Counted from the stretch's first letter, positions 7,794-14,902 are shown. The stretch: 64,000 nucleotides of DNA from Oscillospiraceae bacterium (GCA_009780025.1 WRAV01000001.1:55677-119676); one strand, 5' to 3'. Translations and numbers: made by a program. Notes: generated from the letters alone by a model not told the origin.

Positions 7794-9323
7794 ATGGGGC
7801 GTCAGAGCGTGTTGATACTAAACTTCGGGGGCCAGCGCGACCAGCTTTTGGCCCGCCGGGTGCGCGGAGCCGGAGTTTTCTGCGAGGTTCGCCCGTGCAC
7901 CATAAGCCTTGCGGAAATCGCGGAAAAGAATCCGATAGGTATTATATTTACCGGTGGACAGGGCGCTGCCGGCGAGCAAGGCTCTCCCACAGTTGACCCG
8001 GGCATCTATAGCCTTGGGGTGCCGATTTTGGGTATTGGCTATGGTGCACGGCTGATTGTACACCAGCTTGGCGGAGAGCTCTATGCTACGCAGAGGCACG
8101 AGTTTGCCGAGGCATCGGTAACTTTTGACAGCGCCAGCCCTCTATTCAAGGGCTTGGGGAGCGACCAGCGCGTTTGGATGAGTTTTGGCGAGCAGGCTGC
8201 AAGGTTACCCGAGGGCTTTGCCCCTGTCGGTGGAGTCTGCACAGATCACGCCGCATTTGAGGACGAGGCGCGTAAAATATTTGGGCTGCAGTTTCTCCCG
8301 GAAGCTGAGCAGACAGAGAACGGCCGGCAAATTCTGCATAACTTTCTGTTTGGAGTGTGCGGCGCGTCCGGCGACTGGACAATGGCCGACTACTCCCGCC
8401 AGGCAATAGACGAAATCCGCCAAAAGGTTGGACAGGGCAAGGTGCTGTTGGCCCTTTCCGGCGGGGTGGACAGCTCGGTGGTGGCGGCACTGCTCTCCAA
8501 AGCCGTCGGTCCGCAGCTGGTCTGCATCTTTGTCGACCACGGACTAATGCGCAAAAACGAGGGCGACGAGATAATGGCCGCCTTCAAAGATTGGGAGCTC
8601 AACCTTATACGGGTGGACGCCGGGCAGCGCTTTTTAGGTAAACTTGCCGGGGTGACCGACCCTGAACAAAAGCGGAAAATCATAGGCGAGGAGTTCATCC
8701 GGGTGTTCGAGGAGGAGGCCCGGGGTATTGGCAAGGTTGACTTTTTGGCACAAGGCACAATCTACCCGGATGTCATCGAATCCGGCGTGAAGGGCGACGT
8801 TGCGGTAAAGTCCCATCACAATGTGGGCGGGCTGCCCGACCACGTCGACTTCACCGATATTATCGAGCCGCTGCGCCCGCTCTTCAAAGACGAAGTACGT
8901 GCTCTCGGTTTGGTTCTCGGCCTGCCCGAGTATTTGGTCTGGCGGCAGCCTTTCCCGGGACCTGGTCTGGCCGTCCGGGTTATCGGCGAGATTACTCCTG
9001 AAAAGCTGGAGATATTGCGGGAGGCCGACTATATCTTCCGTACAGAGATTGCCAAAGCCGGGCTTGACCGAGAAATTGGTCAGTATTTTGCGGTCATCAC
9101 CGATTTGCGCTCGGTGGGCGTGAAGAGCGAGGGCCGCACTTACGAGTACACTTTGGCGCTGCGCGCGGTTACTACCGGCGACTTTATGACGGCGCAATGG
9201 GCGCAGATTCCGTATGAAGTGCTGGGGGTGGTTTCGGCACGGATTGTGGATGAAGTGCGCGGGGTGAACCGGGTGGTTTATGATATTACGGGTAAGCCGC
9301 CGGCTACGATTGAGTGGGAATGA
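7794..9323 (+). CDS. guaA: GMP synthase with a degenerate glutaminase domain
   Basis: The C-terminal part is a standard GMP synthetase: ATP pyrophosphatase loop SGGVDSS, VDHGLMRKNE, and a dimerisation domain ending TIEWE. The N-terminal class I glutaminase domain is present in length but its active site is not: the nucleophile position in the GICYG motif reads GIGYG (Gly 82, codon GGC 8037-8039), and the FHPE motif reads FLPE (Leu 168, CTC 8295-8297); only Glu 170 remains. WMSHGD is also changed to WMSFGE. The enzyme should therefore aminate XMP from free ammonia or with a separate glutaminase (inference). Start ATG 7794 with AAGGAG 10 nt upstream. Its last four codons are the prophage attachment core. 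Confidence 0.93.
   Translation: MGRQSVLILNFGGQRDQLLARRVRGAGVFCEVRPCTISLAEIAEKNPIGIIFTGGQGAAGEQGSPTVDPGIYSLGVPILGIGYGARLIVHQLGGELYATQRHEFAEASVTFDSASPLFKGLGSDQRVWMSFGEQAARLPEGFAPVGGVCTDHAAFEDEARKIFGLQFLPEAEQTENGRQILHNFLFGVCGASGDWTMADYSRQAIDEIRQKVGQGKVLLALSGGVDSSVVAALLSKAVGPQLVCIFVDHGLMRKNEGDEIMAAFKDWELNLIRVDAGQRFLGKLAGVTDPEQKRKIIGEEFIRVFEEEARGIGKVDFLAQGTIYPDVIESGVKGDVAVKSHHNVGGLPDHVDFTDIIEPLRPLFKDEVRALGLVLGLPEYLVWRQPFPGPGLAVRVIGEITPEKLEILREADYIFRTEIAKAGLDREIGQYFAVITDLRSVGVKSEGRTYEYTLALRAVTTGDFMTAQWAQIPYEVLGVVSARIVDEVRGVNRVVYDITGKPPATIEWE
9309..9319. other. attL core in the guaA 3' end
   Basis: ATTGAGTGGGA encodes the guaA C terminus I-E-W-E and recurs at 61541, where it is followed by GTAA so that it again reads IEWE-stop. 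The prophage thus restores the guaA end. The 3' end of guaA is a known hotspot for integrase-bearing elements. Confidence 0.8.
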
Positions 9324-9332
9324 CGATGCAAA

Positions 9333-9377
9333 CAGCCACAAACCCTTTAACTATGCGGGTTTGTGGCTGCGATTTTT
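9333..9377 (+). terminator. terminator after guaA, phage-supplied
   Basis: A perfect 13-bp stem (9333-9345 with 9357-9369), 11-nt loop, then CGATTTTT. It stops guaA transcription before the minus-strand integrase. It lies inside the attL core, so it came with the prophage rather than with guaA. Confidence 0.85.
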
Positions 9378-9383
9378 AGCTCG

Positions 9384-9403
9384 TGGCTCTATTTTGGCTC
9401 TAA
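9384..9403. repeat. arm-type direct repeat pair, left end
   Basis: Two copies of TGGCTCTA with 11-bp spacing (9384 and 9395). The same pair recurs at 61422 and 61433 inside the right end; the 25-bp blocks 9381-9405 and 61419-61443 match at 22 positions or more. Spacing by one helical turn and position inside each att core suggest binding sites for the integrase N-terminal domain. Confidence 0.65.
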
Positions 9404-10480
9404 AAACGAAAATCCGTCCTTGTGGCGATTCAGCTCGTCCGCTAAGTCGCGGCTCGTATCCGGGTACAGGTGAGCATAGGTTTTGTCTACCTCTGTTACT
9501 GTGTCGCCGATGCGGGCCGCTATTGCGTGCGAGCGGTACCCCAGCTTGATACACAGCGCGACATGGGAATGCCGTAGGTCATGTAGCCTAATGCGCTCAA
9601 CGCCGGCCGCCTCTGCAATGCGGTCGAGTTCGGAGTTCATTGCACCTTTTTTGAAGTAGAGTATACGCTCATCGTCATCCATCTCATATACTCGGCCGAT
9701 ATACTCTATGAGTTCGTCATACAGGAAGTCGGGTATCGAAACCACCCGTACGCTGTTCTCGCTCTTAGGGTCATCGAATATGTCCTCGCCGTCCTCGGTC
9801 TTGAATGTATTGTCAATTCTGAGGGACTTGCTCTCGTGTATGATTTTGCGCGGTGTTAGCGCCAAGCATTCCCCTGATCGCATCCCGGTCCAATACAGCA
9901 GCATAAAAGCTAGATGGTAGACGGGCTTTTTCTCTGCCGCGATAACCTGGTTAAACTGGTCGAGCGTCCAGAACTTCATTTCATCGGCTTTCTTCTTGCC
10001 GATGCTTTTTACTTTGTGGCATGGGTTGTAAGGCAGGTTGTAAAATTCCACCGCAAAGTTGAAGATTGTTGATAGCGCAGAATTTATAGTTCGCAGATAT
10101 GTCGGGGCGTAAGACTTCCCGCGTGGACACTTCTTGCCGAGCATCATGTTCTGCCACGCTCGAATGTCCGAGTTGTCTATCTCCGAAACAATACGATTGC
10201 CGAAGTACGGTAGAATGTGCTGTTCTAGCATGTTCTGCCTTGTTTTGAGTGTCGAGCTGCGGACGCGGTTTTTTCTATCCTCCATGAAAAGGCTTGTCAT
10301 TTCACTGAATCGGATGTCCGGGAGCTTACTGCTCTTGCTTAGATATTCCCGCTCATATTCTTTCGCTTCACGCTGGGTCTTGAACCCGCGCTTTTTGTGC
10401 TTACGTTTTACTCCCTGCCAGTCGGTCGCATAGAACATGGCATACCAGGTCCCCCGCTGGTCGTCTTTATATGCGGGCAT
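9389..10480 (-). CDS. int: prophage tyrosine recombinase / integrase
   Basis: Site-specific recombinase for entry into and exit from guaA. The N terminus (GTWYAMFYATDW...KRGFKTQREA) is the three-strand arm-binding domain, then a SAM-like core-binding domain (residues about 55-160), then the catalytic domain with Arg in TGMRSGE, HDLRHSH and Tyr in KTYAHLYP. The usual Gly-His before the tyrosine reads Gly-Asp (RIGDTVTE). The start is ATG 10480 (363 aa): AAGGGGA lies 9 nt upstream, whereas the in-frame GTG at 10489 abuts that site. Homologous to the second integrase at 62701. Confidence 0.93.
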   Translation of the reverse strand: MPAYKDDQRGTWYAMFYATDWQGVKRKHKKRGFKTQREAKEYEREYLSKSSKLPDIRFSEMTSLFMEDRKNRVRSSTLKTRQNMLEQHILPYFGNRIVSEIDNSDIRAWQNMMLGKKCPRGKSYAPTYLRTINSALSTIFNFAVEFYNLPYNPCHKVKSIGKKKADEMKFWTLDQFNQVIAAEKKPVYHLAFMLLYWTGMRSGECLALTPRKIIHESKSLRIDNTFKTEDGEDIFDDPKSENSVRVVSIPDFLYDELIEYIGRVYEMDDDERILYFKKGAMNSELDRIAEAAGVERIRLHDLRHSHVALCIKLGYRSHAIAARIGDTVTEVDKTYAHLYPDTSRDLADELNRHKDGFSFLEPK

Positions 10481-10507
10481 ACGTGGCACTCCCCTTTTCC
10501 CCTGTTT

Positions 10508-10553
10508 GTTCTATACGTAGAACAAAATGCGATTATCGTTCTACCCGTCGAAC
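10508..10553. promoter_or_regulatory. two repressor operators upstream of int
   Basis: Inverted repeats GTTCTA-N4-TAGAAC (10508-10523) and GTTCTA-N4-TCGAAC (10538-10553), 30 bp apart, upstream of int. A third, GTTCTC-N4-GAGAAC, lies at 11464-11479 before an HTH gene. These are probably sites of one of the two small HTH proteins nearby. Confidence 0.65.
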
Positions 10554-10669
10554 AAAACGCTTGATTTTCATATAAAAGTTCATTCCTCAACAATACTCTA
10601 ATTCCGTGCAATTCATGGTAGAGTTAATCATGAGTACAAGGCGAGTTTTGGCAGACACTATCTTCGGGG

Positions 10670-10891
10670 GTGTTTGCTACGAAACTCGACGTCGAAGAAA
10701 TCCGCAAACAAAAAGGCATATCCCTGTCCGAATTGTCACGGCGCAGCGGTATTGCCAAATCGACTCTGTTCTACATAGAGTTGAACGCAACCGATCCAAA
10801 GCTAAGTACCATTTGCAAAATTGCTAAAGCACTTGATGTGCCGGCCGGAATGCTTTTTTCGTGTGATAAGTCGAAATATGATGCGTTCTAA
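10670..10891 (+). CDS. small Xre-family HTH regulator
   Basis: The 73 residues form almost only a helix-turn-helix domain: IRKQKGISLSELSRRSGIAK then STICKIAKALDVPAGMLFS. It is a close paralogue of the protein at 11540 (shared LSEL, CKIAKAL-VPA). The only in-frame start is GTG 10670 or later; a G-run precedes it without a proper gap, so the start is uncertain. It probably acts as a Cro- or CI-like switch on the GTTCTA operators. Confidence 0.75.
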   Translation: MFATKLDVEEIRKQKGISLSELSRRSGIAKSTLFYIELNATDPKLSTICKIAKALDVPAGMLFSCDKSKYDAF

Positions 10892-11019
10892 TCGTCTCCG
10901 CAGAGTGCTTCGACGTCCGCTTTTAATTTATGTGCTTCTTCCAACAATTGCAGCAAGAGAAGAAGCTCTTTGTTGGGGTTGTCGTTTGGGATTGTATGCG
11001 CCAGATCGTATATTGTCAT
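10888..11019 (-). CDS. 43-aa hypothetical protein
   Basis: Short minus-strand ORF starting MTIYDLAHTIPND and ending ALCGDD, with a Leu-rich middle (KELLLLLQLLEEAHKLK) that should form an amphipathic helix. It starts 7 nt after the stop of the 11027-11401 gene and would be co-translated with it; its own ribosome site is weak. It overlaps the end of the HTH gene on the other strand by 4 nt. No homologue recognised; reality uncertain. Confidence 0.4.
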   Translation of the reverse strand: MTIYDLAHTIPNDNPNKELLLLLQLLEEAHKLKADVEALCGDD

Positions 11020-11026
11020 GTGATTC

Positions 11027-11401
11027 TCAAAAGCAGCTTTTAATTATCGCCTTGTAAATCTTGTCATCCACCTCTATAAGGCTTTTTTTGCCGTCGTGGA
11101 ATTCAATTGCAACTTGGTAAATGCCTTTGCTTTTGGCCGAAAGCCCGCCAGCAAGTATACCTACGGGGCCAAGTAGCGCCCCGCCAATAAGTCCGCGAGC
11201 AATGCCAGATGCAGCACTTTTGCGGTGTTCGTCTGTAACTACTTCGTAGGAGGCAACAGTTTCCTTACTTAATGTTGTTCCGCTTCCGTCTTCCTCGTTA
11301 ATACTAAAAATCCCATGACTGATAGAAACAACTCCAAACATTACTGAAACACTGTATCCATCGTAATTGCCAGCGATAACCTTATTTTTAGATTTTGACA
11401 T
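11027..11401 (-). CDS. hypothetical protein with glycine-rich hydrophobic centre
   Basis: The 124 residues are beta-rich at both ends (YSVSVMFGVVSISHG; YQVAIEFHDGKKSLIEV) around a helical hydrophobic Gly-rich segment (IARGLIGGALLGPVGILAGG). The layout resembles small PH-like proteins often found beside prophage repressors, but function is unknown. The start is ATG 11401 with AGAGG 9 nt upstream; an ATG at 11419 is also in frame but lacks a good site. Its place beside the immunity genes makes a lysogeny-expressed role (for example exclusion) possible, which is inference only. Confidence 0.65.
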   Translation of the reverse strand: MSKSKNKVIAGNYDGYSVSVMFGVVSISHGIFSINEEDGSGTTLSKETVASYEVVTDEHRKSAASGIARGLIGGALLGPVGILAGGLSAKSKGIYQVAIEFHDGKKSLIEVDDKIYKAIIKSCF

Positions 11402-11463
11402 AGCTCCAACCCTCTCCATTTTCTAGCTTCACGCATGAATCATGTCGAATTTTATCGACCATC

Positions 11464-11496
11464 GTTCTCCATAGAGAACAACGTGCATGGTATAAT
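11464..11496 (+). promoter_or_regulatory. promoter with operator for the HTH gene at 11540
   Basis: Extended -10 TGGTATAAT (TATAAT 11491-11496) with the operator GTTCTC-N4-GAGAAC (11464-11479) covering the -35 region. A bound repressor would block this promoter, so the gene is probably autoregulated or under control of its paralogue. Confidence 0.65.
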
Positions 11497-11539
11497 TTAC
11501 CTATAATAGACTGCGGGCATATGCAGACACTGTTTGTAT

Positions 11540-11734
11540 ATGAAAATCTACATTGAGAAAATTAGGCTGGAAAAAGGCCTTTCGCTTTCAGAGCTGGCAA
11601 GAATGAGCGGAGTTGTTAAATCGCATATTTCAAACATCGAAAGTGGGGACAAATACCCCACTCTTCCTACACTATGTAAAATTGCGAAGGCACTGGGGGT
11701 GCCGGCAGCGGAGTTGTTTTCCTGCGAGGATTAG
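11540..11734 (+). CDS. small Xre-family HTH regulator
   Basis: 64-residue HTH protein (IRLEKGLSLSELARMSGVVK, LPTLCKIAKALGVPAAELFS), paralogue of the protein at 10670. ATG 11540 is preferred; a TTG six nt upstream is in frame. An operator overlaps its promoter. The two small HTH genes on the same strand, with shared operators, look like a lysogeny switch, though a third, larger repressor lies at 12005. Confidence 0.8.
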   Translation: MKIYIEKIRLEKGLSLSELARMSGVVKSHISNIESGDKYPTLPTLCKIAKALGVPAAELFSCED

Positions 11735-11898
11735 CCCGCTAAAATAAAATCACGCAAAGCGATATTTTATAACTTATGGTATTTATTCCCAGCGAAAAGG
11801 GGTGTAAGATAGCACTATATAGGCACAAGGAATTTTCTACCCTATGGAGGGTCGGAACAAAATGCAAGGGACAACTAAATAGCAATGGAGGTTACGCT

Positions 11899-12075
11899 AT
11901 GGACGTAAAAAACAGCATCCCCCGGACTCCCATTGAAAACACCTGCGACCCCTGCTACATACTGGCAAAAAGGATATATCAATTGCCACCCGGCAAACGC
12001 AAAGCTATTGTGATTCTGATTGATTCTCTGCAGCCTCAACAGCACCAAGAATCATCTTGCGCTCACGCGGACTAA
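11899..12075 (+). CDS. 58-aa hypothetical protein
   Basis: Starts MDVKNSIPRTPIENTCDPC at ATG 11899, with GGAGG 8 nt upstream. Two cysteines (TCDPC) and a hydrophobic-helical stretch (KRKAIVILIDSL). The 3' end overlaps the convergent repressor gene by 71 nt, which is unusual and could give antisense control. No function recognised. Confidence 0.5.
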   Translation: MDVKNSIPRTPIENTCDPCYILAKRIYQLPPGKRKAIVILIDSLQPQQHQESSCAHAD

Positions 12076-12364
12076 GAGCCTTTAGCTTGCGCGCAAGTTC
12101 CAGCACATCATCATCAACCGGCTGCTCCTTAGGGGTGGCCGGCTCTTTGTCGTCTGACATACCAAGAATATAACTTGTAGTAGTGCTTAGGTAGTGAGCA
12201 ATGGCTGCGAGCTTGTCTGCAGAGGGAACGGAACCTTTAAGCATATTGTCAACAACGCTCTTACTTAGTTTCAAATCCGTGACGAGCATTTTGTTTACTG
12301 TTGTTCCGCTCTCTTTTGCAAGGCGGTGAATCCTTTCTGCCCCCAAATTCAAATCCAAATCCAA
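12005..12364 (-). CDS. CI-like phage repressor, Xre family
   Basis: 119 residues: an N-terminal HTH (RIHRLAKESGTTVNKML, LKLSKSVVDNMLKGSVPSAD) and a C-terminal helical tail (DDDVLELARKLKALSPRERK) typical of Clostridial prophage repressors without a peptidase domain. The start is TTG 12364 with AGGAGGT 6 nt upstream. The two divergent promoters at 12380 and 13163 both carry C(C/T)GTA-N4-TACGG between -35 and -10, which is probably its operator (inference). Confidence 0.8.
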   Translation of the reverse strand: MDLDLNLGAERIHRLAKESGTTVNKMLVTDLKLSKSVVDNMLKGSVPSADKLAAIAHYLSTTTSYILGMSDDKEPATPKEQPVDDDVLELARKLKALSPRERKMILGAVEAAENQSESQ

Positions 12365-12379
12365 AAAATCACCTCCTGC

Positions 12380-12408
12380 TTGATTTCTGTAAAAATACGG
12401 AGTATACT
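12380..12408 (+). promoter_or_regulatory. operator-controlled promoter
   Basis: TTGATT (12380-12385), 17-bp spacer, TATACT (12403-12408); the spacer holds CTGTA-N4-TACGG (12387-12400). It drives the small membrane protein gene at 12434 and is divergent from the repressor. Confidence 0.7.
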
Positions 12409-12433
12409 AAAAGAAAACGAAAGGATGGTTGCT

Positions 12434-12616
12434 GTGGATAATACAGAAATGAGACCCTTAGAATCCGATTTCTACGAAAAGAAAAAACTTGAAGCTATTC
12501 AACAACTCTACGAAAGCTATAGGAAGGCCAAACTCAAGCTAATCCTTACTTTCTGCGGCGGACTTTCTCTCTTATTGCTTGCCATTATCTTTGCTATTCT
12601 TGTTGAGATTGCTTAG
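12434..12616 (+). CDS. small single-pass membrane protein
   Basis: 60 residues: a charged N-terminal half (SDFYEKKKLEAIQQLYESYR) and a C-terminal transmembrane helix (LILTFCGGLSLLLLAIIFAI). Start GTG 12434 is preferred because AAAGG lies 9 nt upstream; an ATG at 12425 abuts that site. It is under the repressor-type promoter at 12380 and convergent with the next gene, stops overlapping by 4 nt. Function unknown. Confidence 0.6.
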   Translation: MDNTEMRPLESDFYEKKKLEAIQQLYESYRKAKLKLILTFCGGLSLLLLAIIFAILVEIA

Positions 12617-13056
12617 CTATACCTAGCATCAAGCCATTTGCGATTGCGCTCTATCAAGTCCTTGTTTTTAATACATAACTCCCTAAGGTAATGTGGTACC
12701 TCTATCTCGTTTTTCTCCATGACTACCACAACTTGTTCAAGTTGAAAGCTGCTATTGACTATTGCCTCATGCATACGTTCTGACTCAGCCGCGGCATGTA
12801 TTTTTTGGATTTGCCGTGAAAATGCATCATCATACGCGTTTAGCATAATGACGATGCACAGGACAACAAGCATTACAACTAGCACACTTAGGGCAATGAT
12901 AATAAGGGTAGACCAAGCGATTTCATCCGAGGTGAATATCGCGCGAAATATGATGAGGCCAACAGGAGCAGCAAAAGTGACAAAAAGAAGCTGAAACGGC
13001 AATTTTGGCGGCTCAAGTTTCAACTGGTCACCTCTATGGCTTTTCTTTCTAAACAT
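12613..13056 (-). CDS. two-helix membrane protein, hypothetical
   Basis: 147 residues with two transmembrane helices (about residues 20-42 and 50-72: LLFVTFAAPVGLIIF, LIIIALSVLVVMLVVLCIVI) and a soluble helical C-terminal tail. ATG 13056 has AGAGGG 7 nt upstream. It is antisense to the early transcripts and so could be expressed in the lysogen. No function recognised. Confidence 0.65.
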   Translation of the reverse strand: MFRKKSHRGDQLKLEPPKLPFQLLFVTFAAPVGLIIFRAIFTSDEIAWSTLIIIALSVLVVMLVVLCIVIMLNAYDDAFSRQIQKIHAAAESERMHEAIVNSSFQLEQVVVVMEKNEIEVPHYLRELCIKNKDLIERNRKWLDARYS

Positions 13057-13092
13057 TTTCTACCCTCTTTCCGCTCTTTACTTATCACTCAT

Positions 13093-13123
13093 ACACCTTG
13101 CCTAAACGCAGGGTGTATTTTTT
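13093..13123 (+). terminator. intrinsic terminator
   Basis: Stem ACACCTTGC (13093-13101) with GCAGGGTGT (13108-13116), one G-T pair, then ATTTTTT. Oriented to end plus-strand transcripts coming from the 12380 promoter before the next early promoter. Confidence 0.65.
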
Positions 13124-13162
13124 GTGCAATGTGTTAAATCTTCAAATTTACGGAATTTCGCA

Positions 13163-13191
13163 TTGACATCCGTAGATTTACGGAGTATACT
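13163..13191 (+). promoter_or_regulatory. main early promoter with operator
   Basis: Consensus TTGACA (13163-13168), 17-bp spacer, TATACT (13186-13191). CCGTA-N4-TACGG (13170-13183) lies between the boxes, as in the promoter at 12380, and a TTTACGGA half-site is at 13147. This probably starts the long rightward early operon and is shut by the 12005 repressor. Confidence 0.8.
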
Positions 13192-13242
13192 TATACCAAC
13201 ACCAGTCGCAAGACCACACACCGCACCAAGGAGGGCATCCCA

Positions 13243-13506
13243 ATGACATACAATATGAGCGCCATTATGACCGCCGCCCACAGCATCCGCAAGCGCGAGA
13301 ACGTCACGCTGTCGGCAGCCCTCCGCAAAGCCTGGGCGCTGGAGAAGTTGCTCGCCCGCATCACACCCCTGCGCGAGGAACTTAGCAACAAGCTTTACGG
13401 TTACGACAGGTGGGGACCGACTTTGCACCCGGTAGCTGTCAAGCGCGCCGAGCTGCACAGGCTGGTAGCTCAGTACAACCAGACATGGGAGGCTCAAGCG
13501 GCCTAA
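13243..13506 (+). CDS. early phage protein, hypothetical
   Basis: 87 residues. MTAAHSIRKRENVTLSAALR with KAWALEK is a helical motif I know from many small early proteins of Firmicute phages; its role is not known. AAGGAGGG lies 7 nt before ATG 13243. First gene of the early operon. Confidence 0.75.
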   Translation: MTYNMSAIMTAAHSIRKRENVTLSAALRKAWALEKLLARITPLREELSNKLYGYDRWGPTLHPVAVKRAELHRLVAQYNQTWEAQAA

Positions 13507-13667
13507 CATACAGCACCAGCGCCGGTGCCGCGAGGTGGATAAAGAGCGGCCGCAGTCCTGGGAAGCGTACTTATACCAGCGGGCACCGTGCCCAGATACG
13601 GTCGTTACGCGTAGCGAACCGAAAATCTACGCCGGGCTGGCCCACCGAAACGGGCCCCAAAGCCAAA

Positions 13668-13684
13668 AACGTCACCGGTGACGG
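13668..13684. repeat. CGTCACCGGTGACG-type palindrome copy
   Basis: The palindrome CGTCACCGGTGACG followed by GAT. Related longer copies lie at 43952-43975 (perfect) and 60221-60244 (imperfect). Here it sits in the 206-bp gap 13507-13712, which otherwise shows only an open frame without a ribosome site. Confidence 0.55.
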
Positions 13685-13712
13685 ATATACCGGCAGAGAA
13701 GGAGACCGCGCC

Positions 13713-13925
13713 ATGTGGAGCAAAGGAACAATTGACGGTTACGACTACTGGGTGAAGCACTACGAAACCGGCTCGCAGCATGGCATTGGTGGGGGTAGGA
13801 TTTCAAAGCTGGTAATTCTCAAAGAGCGCAAACCCCTCTATAGCTACGACCGCGGGCTCGACTTTTACAACCTCGACAAGCCCGGTAAAGCAGTTTATAG
13901 CCAGATACTGGCGCAGTACAACTAA
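13713..13925 (+). CDS. small conserved phage protein, hypothetical
   Basis: 70 residues, MWSKGTIDGYDYWVKHYETG then GIGGGRISKLVI, a pattern seen in small single-domain proteins of Clostridial phages. The start is ATG 13713 with AAGGAG 8 nt upstream; the frame is open far upstream (to 13410) but without another good site, so the short form is chosen. Function unknown. Confidence 0.65.
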   Translation: MWSKGTIDGYDYWVKHYETGSQHGIGGGRISKLVILKERKPLYSYDRGLDFYNLDKPGKAVYSQILAQYN

Positions 13926-13939
13926 AGGAGGAATTGACC

Positions 13940-14371
13940 ATGAGCATGGCAATGACAAGAACCATCGAAAACGGAATCAGAGGCTACCACAGCGACTATA
14001 CCGACCGGGTCGAGAAAATCAAAGGTGACCTAACTGAGGAAGATTACAAGTTGGAAGAGGGTAAGGTCAACTACCCGACAATGGCCGTAATGGCTTATCA
14101 ATCGGCGGCGCTGTACGATAAGCGCTGGCAGGCCGCCTGTGAGGTGATAGACATCATCGCGGAGAAGGTTGATGTAGATGCTGACGCGCTGGGTCTGAAT
14201 CTGTACGCTGCCGACTGGAACCACAAAACCCAAACTGCCAGCAGCCCGCTTGCCGACAAGATTGATCAGTGGCTCGACAAGGGCGGAGACAAGGTAAAGC
14301 TGAAAAAGCGCATTGCCGAACTCGAGGCAGAGAACAATGTCTTGCGGTCGCTGGCGAGAAAGGCGGTGTAG
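13940..14371 (+). CDS. hypothetical early protein, helical C terminus
   Basis: 143 residues; C-terminal part is a coiled coil (VKLKKRIAELEAENNVLRSL). ATG 13940 has AAAGGAGG 8 nt upstream. No family recognised. It is followed by two further small genes with 4-nt overlap or short gaps, so it is part of the early operon. Confidence 0.65.
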   Translation: MSMAMTRTIENGIRGYHSDYTDRVEKIKGDLTEEDYKLEEGKVNYPTMAVMAYQSAALYDKRWQAACEVIDIIAEKVDVDADALGLNLYAADWNHKTQTASSPLADKIDQWLDKGGDKVKLKKRIAELEAENNVLRSLARKAV

Positions 14372-14375
14372 CGCA

Positions 14376-14597
14376 ATGACAAAAATGACCAAAAACGGCG
14401 TCACCACCACAAAAGCCCCAGGCCAAGAGCAGTACGAAACCTTTACCCGCAAGGTTGGGCGCAAAAGTAAGAAATATTGCGCATACGACTACCGCGACCA
14501 CACCGGCAAGCTTTTCTCTTGTGTCAAGCCTACGCTGGAAGACTGTCGGGCAGCTCGCGACGCATGGCTTGATGCCAAAAAGGCGGTGCCGGCATGA
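14376..14597 (+). CDS. hypothetical early protein
   Basis: 73 residues, very basic and Thr-rich N terminus (MTKMTKNGVTTTK), then YETFTRKVGRKSKKYCAYDYRD resembling the small DNA-binding N-terminal fold of integrases. ATG 14376 lies 4 nt after the previous stop. Its own ribosome site is within the previous gene (AGAAAGG). Function unknown. Confidence 0.6.
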   Translation: MTKMTKNGVTTTKAPGQEQYETFTRKVGRKSKKYCAYDYRDHTGKLFSCVKPTLEDCRAARDAWLDAKKAVPA

Positions 14598-14797
14598 AAG
14601 GCTTCAAAAACATCACCGAGCTTGAACTGCTTCACGCTGCATGGCGAACCCTCACCACCAAGATGATCCGTGCCTACGACAAAATACAAGTGAACAACCG
14701 CGCAGACCTGAACCGACCACTTTTAGAGAAGTATTCTGCGCAGATAGAGGAAATCCACGAGAGAATCGTTGAGCTTGAAAGGGCAGAAACTCAATAG
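14594..14797 (+). CDS. hypothetical early protein, helical
   Basis: 67 residues, mostly alpha-helical, ending YSAQIEEIHERIVELERAE. ATG 14594 overlaps the previous stop by 4 nt (ATGA), indicating coupled translation. No family recognised. Confidence 0.6.
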   Translation: MKGFKNITELELLHAAWRTLTTKMIRAYDKIQVNNRADLNRPLLEKYSAQIEEIHERIVELERAETQ

Positions 14798-14822
14798 CCG
14801 GGCTTACTCTCCCGGCTCCCAT

Positions 14823-14902
14823 GGGCACTTAGCGCAATTCGGTAGCGCACCCCGGAATGTCCCTACGGGGAGACACAGGTTCGAACCCTGTAGCGCCCAC
14901 CA
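14823..14902 (+). tRNA. tRNA-like gene with an enlarged anticodon arm
   Basis: Folds as a tRNA: acceptor GGGCACT/AGCGCCC (one A-C mismatch) with encoded A-CCA end, D stem GCGC/GCGC, T arm ACAGG-TTCGAAC-CCTGT. The anticodon stem CCCCG/CGGGG (14850-14854, 14866-14870) encloses 11 nt rather than 7. If two more pairs form (7-bp stem with a G-A mismatch), the 7-nt loop reads ATGTCCC with T33 and anticodon GTC (Asp). Total 80 nt, 4 more than usual. It may be a true phage tRNA, a decoy, or a decayed one. Confidence 0.65.

Noticed and set aside
9381..9405. TGGCTCTA block as the att core
   Set aside because: The two copies are not identical and lie inside the phage-supplied terminator; the exact 11-bp guaA core explains integration better.
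10606..10827. 73-aa ORF overlapping the first HTH gene
   Set aside because: It is another frame of the clear HTH domain and Arg-rich without family match.
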